Origin: JAAYYM01 sp964638005
Lineage (GTDB): Bacteria; Bacillota; Clostridia; Lachnospirales; Lachnospiraceae
Reading direction: 5' to 3'
Assembly: GCA_964638005.1 (NCBI GenBank)
Contig: CAZWXS010000001.1
Location: forward strand, 62,001-126,000
DNA: 64,000 nucleotides
Shown: in pieces, positions 59,266-64,000 of the stretch
Numbering within the stretch: position 1 is the stretch's first letter
Layout: every line of letters starts with the position of its first letter
Position numbers and translations under genes: made by a program
The notes under the pieces: generated by a model
What the model saw: only the letters and a program-made list of their open reading frames with translations
Databases searched by the model: none
Told to the model about the DNA's origin: nothing

Positions 59266-60039
59266 TCATTCTCCTATGAAATTAGTAATAAATGTCCTTC
59301 TGTGAATCGGCGTGGCTCCATATCTCTTCAATGCATCTATGTGCACTGCCGCTCCATATCCTTTATTCCCTGCGAAACCGTATTCCGGATATTCCTTGTC
59401 ATACTCAACCATCAAGCGGTCTCTCGTGACCTTTGCAATAATGCTGGCAGCCGCAATGGATACGCTCTTGGCATCGCCCTTGATAATCGGTATCTGTCTG
59501 ATATCAACCATGGGAATCGTCACTGCATCGTTTAATAATATATCGGGTTTAACGGCCAGTTTCTGAATGGCCTGCCGCATTGCTTCATAGGTCGCCTGTA
59601 GGATATTGATCTCATCTATACGCTCAGGAGATATAAAGCCCAAACCGGTCGCAACGGCCTGTTCCATGATGATATCATAGAGTTCTTCACGTTTCTTTTC
59701 AGATAACTGCTTAGAATCATTCAGATATAATATCTCGCAATCCTTTGGTAAAATAACCGCTCCTGCCACCACGGGACCTGCCAGCGGCCCGCGGCCCACT
59801 TCATCGATTCCGCATATGTATTCATAACCCTCTGCAGCATATTTACATTCGAACTCCTGCAGCTTCTTCGTGCGTTCCTGCTCTGCGTGCAGCTTATCCA
59901 ACTGTTTACCTGCCTTTTCGATTAAAGCCACAACTCCGCTTCTCTCATCACTTCTGTACTGCTCTATCAATTCAGGCAGCATAGATAGACTTGCTGCCTG
60001 AAATTCTTCTTTGATCTGCCCGATTTTCTTCTCGTCCAC
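59266..60039 (-). CDS. rnhB: Ribonuclease HII
   Basis: Removes RNA from RNA-DNA hybrids and single ribonucleotides from DNA. 257 residues from a GTG at 60039 (GGGGAGAATAAC before). The first 65 residues are an extra helical segment, common in Firmicutes RnhB. Catalytic DEVGRGPLAGPV (Asp, Glu), LNDSKQLSEKKRE and later Asp in ILLNDA and a DRLM region. Followed by ylqG and ylqH in the Firmicutes order. Confidence 0.95.
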   Translation of the reverse strand: MDEKKIGQIKEEFQAASLSMLPELIEQYRSDERSGVVALIEKAGKQLDKLHAEQERTKKLQEFECKYAAEGYEYICGIDEVGRGPLAGPVVAGAVILPKDCEILYLNDSKQLSEKKREELYDIIMEQAVATGLGFISPERIDEINILQATYEAMRQAIQKLAVKPDILLNDAVTIPMVDIRQIPIIKGDAKSVSIAAASIIAKVTRDRLMVEYDKEYPEYGFAGNKGYGAAVHIDALKRYGATPIHRRTFITNFIGE

Positions 60040-60048
60040 GTTATTCTC

Positions 60049-60107
60049 CCCATGTACACGACGTTGCTATCGCAAGTCGGCACTCATTCCCATGTACACG
60101 ACGTTGC
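60049..60107. repeat. 19-bp direct repeat upstream of rnhB
   Basis: CCCATGTACACGACGTTGC at 60049-60067 and again at 60089-60107, 40-base period, single-copy otherwise in view. On the minus strand the copy nearer rnhB runs into its ribosome site; the other copy precedes a short frame ATGAGTGCC...TAG. Confidence 0.85.
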
Positions 60108-60117
60108 ATTATATCAA

Positions 60118-60690
60118 TTATTTGTTTCTGACCAGTCCGAATTCGCTGAGGGGCCATATTTGCAGCCATGCCCGACCGATGATGTCCTCTCGCTTGATAT
60201 TGCCGACCTCGGCAAATCTGCTGTCAGTACTGTCATTTCGATTGTCACCCATGACGAAATATTCATCTGCATCAAGTGTAATCGGACTCTCTGCAAGACC
60301 TCCTGACTGTATGACCTCAAGACCATAGGACTCTGTCAGCATTACGTCATTGATATATATCTTTCCTTCTTTAATTTGGACTGTCTCGCCCGGCAATCCG
60401 ATGATTCGCTTGATCAGATACGGATGCTCCGAATCCTGATAGGGAAATGATATGATGTCAAACCTTTGCGGTTCGTTAAAACGATAGGATATCTTGTCCG
60501 TCATGATGCTGTCGCCGTCACTGAGAGTCGCCTCCATGGAAGACCCATGCACGAGGGTTCTGTTCGTCACATAATTCACTACCAGATATGTGATGCCCAG
60601 CACAACCAACAGAAATAGTCCGGTATTTACAATCTTTTTGAGAATCCTCATCCCCGTTGATTCCCTGCGTCTGCTTTTCTTCTTTGCCAC
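60118..60690 (-). CDS. lepB: Signal peptidase I (second copy)
   Basis: Cleaves signal peptides outside the membrane. 190 residues from a GTG at 60690 (AAGGGG ten bases before). One N-terminal helix (about 20-40), Ser of GSSMEATL, Lys of IKRIIGLPGETVQ, and VMGDNRNDSTDSR: the Ser/Lys pair is intact. It is about as similar in motif as the other copy at 61583-62164, and rbgA lies between them. Confidence 0.94.
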   Translation of the reverse strand: MAKKKSRRRESTGMRILKKIVNTGLFLLVVLGITYLVVNYVTNRTLVHGSSMEATLSDGDSIMTDKISYRFNEPQRFDIISFPYQDSEHPYLIKRIIGLPGETVQIKEGKIYINDVMLTESYGLEVIQSGGLAESPITLDADEYFVMGDNRNDSTDSRFAEVGNIKREDIIGRAWLQIWPLSEFGLVRNK

Positions 60691-60709
60691 CGCAATTCAT
60701 CCCCTTATC

Positions 60710-61567
60710 TTACCAATTCATATTCTCCGGTATCTCAAGTGTAACCTTTCCAAATTTGCCGTTTCTGAAATCATCTATGACAATACCTGCAGCTTTCATG
60801 ATATCAGGGTCGCTTCCCCTCAATAGACAATGTCTGTTGACTGCAACCTCAGTCAGTGCATCGTAAGGTGTATCATATGCACGCTTCAGTTCATAACGGC
60901 TCGCTACGGCTGTTGTCTTATGCTTTAACAGAAAGTCAATCAGTTCTCCTGCCAATTCTTCCTTATTTAAAATATCATCATTGATGGAACCGATCATTGC
61001 AAGCTTTAATCCCACTGCCTGATCCTCAAACTTCGGCCATAAAATCCCCGGGGTATCCAACAGCTCAATATTCCGATTCAGCCGTATCCACTGCTTTCCT
61101 TTAGTGACTCCCGGCTTGTTGCCTGTCTTTGTACAGGCTTTACCTGCAAAAGCATTGATAAAGGTGGACTTTCCGACATTTGGAATACCGACTACCATTG
61201 CACGTACCGGACGATTGATAATACCACGCTTCCTGTCTCTTTCAATCTTCTCCTTGCATGCTTCCTGTACCTTACCCTGAATTGCCTTGATGCCGCTTCC
61301 GCTCTTGGAGTTGATCTTCAGAACGGCAAAGCCCTGTTCCTCAAAATGAGCAATCCATGCATCATTCCATTTATCCTCTGCAAGATCTGATTTATTCAAT
61401 AGGATCAATCTCGACTTTCCCTTACCTAACTCGTCAACATCCGGATTCCGGCTGCTCATGGGAACTCTGGCATCTACAAGCTCAATGATAATGTCGATCA
61501 GCTTGATATTTTCTTCCATCATCCGCTTGGCCTTCATCATATGCCCCGGATACCATTGATAATTCAT
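60710..61567 (-). CDS. rbgA: Ribosome biogenesis GTPase RbgA
   Basis: Needed for late 50S assembly (YlqF). 285 residues, circularly permuted GTPase: G4 LNKSDLAED comes before G1 GIPNVGKSTFINA and G3 DTPG. Starts MNYQWYPGHMMKAKR, the family opening, and ends with a helical ribosome-binding domain. AGGAGGAAAAAAC before the ATG. Between the two lepB genes. Confidence 0.96.
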   Translation of the reverse strand: MNYQWYPGHMMKAKRMMEENIKLIDIIIELVDARVPMSSRNPDVDELGKGKSRLILLNKSDLAEDKWNDAWIAHFEEQGFAVLKINSKSGSGIKAIQGKVQEACKEKIERDRKRGIINRPVRAMVVGIPNVGKSTFINAFAGKACTKTGNKPGVTKGKQWIRLNRNIELLDTPGILWPKFEDQAVGLKLAMIGSINDDILNKEELAGELIDFLLKHKTTAVASRYELKRAYDTPYDALTEVAVNRHCLLRGSDPDIMKAAGIVIDDFRNGKFGKVTLEIPENMNW

Positions 61568-61582
61568 GTTTTTTCCTCCTGT

Positions 61583-62164
61583 TTATTCCACAAATCCCAT
61601 TCCCATTTTACCGCTCTCCATATGATACCATGCCTTACCGTCTATCATTTCACCGGATACATTTCCGATATTGCCGGAACGGCTGTCCTCGCTGTTCTCC
61701 CTGTTATCACCCAGCACGAAATATTCATCCACACCGAGTATGACCTCCTCTTCGGCAATCCCTGCCGTCAGCGTATCTTCAACAACATCCTCTGTATAAG
61801 GTGCTCCGTCGATATATACCTTTCCCTGTTTGATCTGTATGGTCTCACCGGGCAATCCAATGACACGTTTCACATAATAGTGGGAATTTTCGTTACCATT
61901 CGGACGAAAGACTATGACATCACTTCTCTCGGGTGTTGAAAACTGATAAATCATTCGATTGATCAGAATCTTCTGACCGTTATACAATGACGGTTCCATG
62001 GAGGCACCGACGACACTGGTTTGAATACCGATTGCAGACACCACGACAAATGCAGCAAACACCGCAACTGCAATACTAAAAGTCCACGTTATGATTTCAT
62101 ATAACAGAGACCGGTTCATCGTAACCTGCCTTCTGCGAAATGTAAGTCCCTTACTGTTTTTCAT
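61583..62164 (-). CDS. lepB: Signal peptidase I (first copy)
   Basis: 193 residues from ATG 62164 (GTGAGG six bases before; earlier in-frame starts at 62176 and 62170 overlap that site). One membrane helix (about 22-45), catalytic Ser in GASMEPSL, Lys in YYVKRVIGLPGETIQ, and VLGDNRENSEDSR. Ends in a hydrophobic SGKMGMGFVE tail. Lies after rplS, terminated from it by a hairpin, and 15 bases before rbgA. Confidence 0.94.
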   Translation of the reverse strand: MKNSKGLTFRRRQVTMNRSLLYEIITWTFSIAVAVFAAFVVVSAIGIQTSVVGASMEPSLYNGQKILINRMIYQFSTPERSDVIVFRPNGNENSHYYVKRVIGLPGETIQIKQGKVYIDGAPYTEDVVEDTLTAGIAEEEVILGVDEYFVLGDNRENSEDSRSGNIGNVSGEMIDGKAWYHMESGKMGMGFVE

Positions 62165-62205
62165 GTACATCCTCACCCATTCAAGTATAACACACTTGGC
62201 TGAAT

Positions 62206-62243
62206 GAAAAAAGAGACAAAATACAATTTGTATTTGTCTCTTC
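62206..62243 (-). terminator. Terminator after rplS
   Basis: Minus-strand hairpin AGAGACAAATACAA / TTGTATTTTGTCTCT (one bulge) followed by TTTTTTC. Separates rplS from the lepB-rbgA genes. Confidence 0.88.
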
Positions 62244-62254
62244 GTTCGTCGTGA

Positions 62255-62599
62255 TTATACCAACTCTTTAACCTTGGCTCTCTTGCCGACACGGTCTCTT
62301 AAGTAGAATAATTTAGCTCTTCTGGTCTTACCTTTTCTGACAACCTCAACCTTCTCAACATGAGGTGAGTGTAACGGCCATGTCTTCTCGACACCAACGC
62401 CGTTGGAATTCTTTCTGACAGTAAATGTAGCTCTGTTGCTGCCACCCTGCTTCTTCAGAACTGTACCTTCGAAAATCTGGATTCTCTCACGGTTACCTTC
62501 CTTGATCTTAGCATATACCTTAACAGTATCGCCTGTATTGAAGTCTGATACATTCTCTTTTAATTCAGCAGCTTCAATGTTCTTAATAATATCGCTCAT
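62255..62599 (-). CDS. rplS: Ribosomal protein L19
   Basis: Large-subunit protein at the 30S-50S interface. 114 residues, normal. FNTGDTVKVYAKIKEGNRER, FEGTVLKKQGG, TFTVRKNSNGVGVEKTWPLHSPHV and the basic end RRAKLFYLRDRVGKRAKVKE are all L19 signatures. Own promoter (62681-62709) and probable leader RNA; ribosome site AGGAGG. Terminated at 62206-62243. Confidence 0.98.
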   Translation of the reverse strand: MSDIIKNIEAAELKENVSDFNTGDTVKVYAKIKEGNRERIQIFEGTVLKKQGGSNRATFTVRKNSNGVGVEKTWPLHSPHVEKVEVVRKGKTRRAKLFYLRDRVGKRAKVKELV

Positions 62600-62676
62600 G
62601 TGTGACCTCCTTGATTTTGGATGTTCTTAATACCACGATTGGTTAACAGAGGACCATCTCTTCTTCTCACAACGCA
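62600..62676 (-). ncRNA. Candidate L19 leader RNA
   Basis: The 75-80 base leader of rplS on the minus strand. It can fold around GGTCCTCTGTTAACC and a GATTGGTTAAC/AACATCC region. Firmicutes rplS genes often have an autoregulatory L19 leader (Rfam family of that name). Resemblance is by memory and context, not by covariance scoring. Confidence 0.4.
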
Positions 62677-62680
62677 TTTT

Positions 62681-62709
62681 ACTTTACCATAATTCATGAT
62701 GCTTTGCAA
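62681..62709 (-). promoter_or_regulatory. Promoter for rplS
   Basis: Minus strand: -35 TTGCAA (62709-62704), 17-base spacer, extended -10 TGGTAAAGT with -10 TAAAGT (62686-62681). Lets rplS be transcribed apart from rimM-trmD. Confidence 0.62.
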
Positions 62710-62761
62710 GTGTTTTATCCGATATTTATGATAAAATCAATAAAATTCAATGCTCGGAACA

Positions 62762-63490
62762 TCATTCTCCCTGCTTGATAAGATCCGGTCTGCGCTCTTT
62801 CGTCCTGACGATCGATTGTTCCCGTCTCCACTTTGCTATGTTGGCATGATGCCCTGACAGCAGCACCTCAGGAACCTTTTTTCCATGCCATTCCTCCGGC
62901 CGGGAATACTGGGGATACTCCAACAGGTCTTCCTGAAAAGACTCAAATTCCGCAGAAACCTCATTACTGAGCACGCCGGGTACCAGCCTTGATATGGCAT
63001 CTACCATCACCATAGCCGGCAGTTCTCCGCCCGTCAGGACATAATCGCCGATTGATACATAATCCGTCACGATTTCCTCCAACACACGTTCGTCAATCCC
63101 CTCATAATGACCGCAAAGCAGGATCAAATCCTCTTCCTTTGCATATTCCTCAGCCATTCTCTGCGTAAAGGTTGGCCCTTGCGGTGTCAGATATACCACT
63201 CTGGTCTTCCTTTCTTCATCATCTGTTGACTGCCCCTGTTCACTCTTCCCGGCTTTGATCCGTTTCATGACAGACTGATATGCTCCATAAACAGGCTCTG
63301 CCTGCATGAGCATTCCTGCTCCGCCGCCGTAAGGATAATCATCTACCTTCAGATGCTTGTTATTCGCATAATCACGTATATTGACCGCTTCTATCGAGAG
63401 CAATCCTGCCTCTATTGCCCGTCCGATGATGCTCGTATTCAATCCGTCCGTTACCATATCCGGAAATAATGTCAGTATATGAAAATTCAT
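62762..63490 (-). CDS. trmD: tRNA (guanine37-N1)-methyltransferase
   Basis: Methylates G37 of tRNAs with a G at 36 to prevent frameshifts; SPOUT enzyme, SAM-dependent. 242 residues. FHILTLFPDMV start, DDYPYGGGAGM, GHYEGIDERV, the SIGDYVLTGGELP trefoil-knot motif and RLVPGVL. Followed by rplS as in most Firmicutes. It lies 73 bases after rimM. Confidence 0.97.
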   Translation of the reverse strand: MNFHILTLFPDMVTDGLNTSIIGRAIEAGLLSIEAVNIRDYANNKHLKVDDYPYGGGAGMLMQAEPVYGAYQSVMKRIKAGKSEQGQSTDDEERKTRVVYLTPQGPTFTQRMAEEYAKEEDLILLCGHYEGIDERVLEEIVTDYVSIGDYVLTGGELPAMVMVDAISRLVPGVLSNEVSAEFESFQEDLLEYPQYSRPEEWHGKKVPEVLLSGHHANIAKWRREQSIVRTKERRPDLIKQGE

Positions 63491-63563
63491 GTCTTCTCTC
63501 CTGCCGAAAAATCGTCGGATGTCTATCCGAATCTCATTGACCTGTATCCTTTATGCCTAACCG

Positions 63564-64000
63564 TTACTGTAGCAGACCTTCCATGATATGAACCGTCATA
63601 ATCCTCTGTTCGATATCCACCTTAAGTATGCACTGTTTGATTGCCGGCAATAAGAGCTCTCTGCCGTCCTTCATTGTAACTGTATATACATCATTGGCAC
63701 CTGTTTCCAAATAATCCGTCATCGTGCCGATTTCATTTTCATCTTCATCTACAACCTTGATCCCGATCAGATCTGCCACAAAATATTCATCCTTTTGCAG
63801 CTTCACCGCATTGGAACGTGTCACATACAAACTCTTCCCCTTGTATTTTTCGACATCATTGATATTATCGATTCCCTTAAATTTCAAAATCGCAAACTGT
63901 TTAAAGAACTTGACCCCCTCTATTTCCAGCTTCAGCTGTTCTTTTCCTGTATCGAGGAGCACTTCTTTGAGTTTCTTAAATCGATTGGCATCATCCGTAG
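63564..64000 (-). CDS. rimM: 16S rRNA processing protein RimM (N-terminus cut by window edge)
   Basis: 30S maturation factor that binds S19. About 145 residues are visible; the frame stays open to position 64000 and begins TDDANRFKKLKEVLLD, which is internal to RimM (the PTTD...RF element), so the true start is outside. A GTG at 63962 inside the frame should not be taken as the start. PRC-barrel part: DEYFVADLIGIKVVDE and GANDVYTVTMKDGRELLLPA. Operon with trmD. Confidence 0.94.
   Translation of the reverse strand, partial: TDDANRFKKLKEVLLDTGKEQLKLEIEGVKFFKQFAILKFKGIDNINDVEKYKGKSLYVTRSNAVKLQKDEYFVADLIGIKVVDEDENEIGTMTDYLETGANDVYTVTMKDGRELLLPAIKQCILKVDIEQRIMTVHIMEGLLQ

Noticed and set aside
63564..63962. 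RimM as a complete 132-residue protein starting at GTG 63962
   Set aside because: The frame stays open to the window edge with RimM-like residues (TDDANRFKKLKE), so the gene is simply cut.

Overview
This 64-kb window looks like chromosomal sequence from an anaerobic, endospore-forming member of the Clostridia, most likely Lachnospiraceae. This is inferred from gene content: SpoIVA, the DUF512-der-plsY-gpsA cluster, a DUF1292 protein, a BMP-type nucleoside ABC transporter, and a rimM-trmD-rplS-lepB-rbgA-rnhB-ylqG-ylqH block in the Firmicutes order. Base composition looks moderate (judged by eye, not computed). Strong AGGAGG-type ribosome sites precede most genes. I found no rRNA, tRNA, transposase, phage or CRISPR features. 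No stretch over 300 bases lacks a gene.

Layout. (1) 1-4.8 kb, minus strand: DUF1015 - glgB - mscS-like - uppP (cut by the window edge). (2) 4.8-7.1 kb: an 89-residue plus-strand orphan and a repeat-containing surface protein. (3) 7.2-15.6 kb, minus: a probable six-gene run leuB - ilvD - ilvB - L,D-transpeptidase - serC - serA, with one clear promoter and one clear terminator. (4) 15.7-18.1 kb: a damaged locus. A lipoprotein-type aldo/keto reductase is followed by an iron alcohol dehydrogenase and a divergent LysR regulator, and the last two have both lost their 5' ends at one junction near 17,293. (5) 18.1-20.5 kb, minus: VanY-like peptidase - tgt - yajC. (6) 20.7-26.9 kb: aroC (plus), a beta-propeller lactonase-like gene (minus), and potABCD (plus), which appears to be read from a leaderless transcript. 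(7) 26.9-32 kb: a UPF0303 gene, trpS coupled to a GlgX-like protein that lacks all the GH13 catalytic residues, a 51-bp tandem palindromic repeat, a divergent Sir2 and a DUF1292 gene. (8) 32.1-39.6 kb, minus: a nucleoside uptake and salvage operon (purine nucleoside phosphorylase, BMP lipoprotein, ATPase, two permeases, cytidine deaminase, amidohydrolase). (9) 39.6-53.7 kb, minus: DUF512 - der - plsY - gpsA - moxR - VWA, then a REC-HD-GYP protein and two hybrid histidine kinases, then spoIVA. (10) 53.8-55.2 kb: a long-form PRPP synthetase followed by a 160-bp nested inverted repeat. (11) 55.2-64 kb, minus: the ribosome, RNA and secretion maintenance block from rimM (cut by the edge) to pgeF.

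The most interesting items are the inactivated GlgX-like protein with its repeat-bearing leader; the three-gene phosphorelay in which both kinases carry a degenerate receiver before the true one; a hairpin that can mask the spoIVA ribosome site only in read-through RNA; a palindrome covering the -35 boxes of two divergent promoters (prs and DUF512-der); the perfect 32-bp inverted repeat after prs; and the deletion scar that removed a divergent promoter region. All calls come from reading the sequence and its translations. No database search was made.
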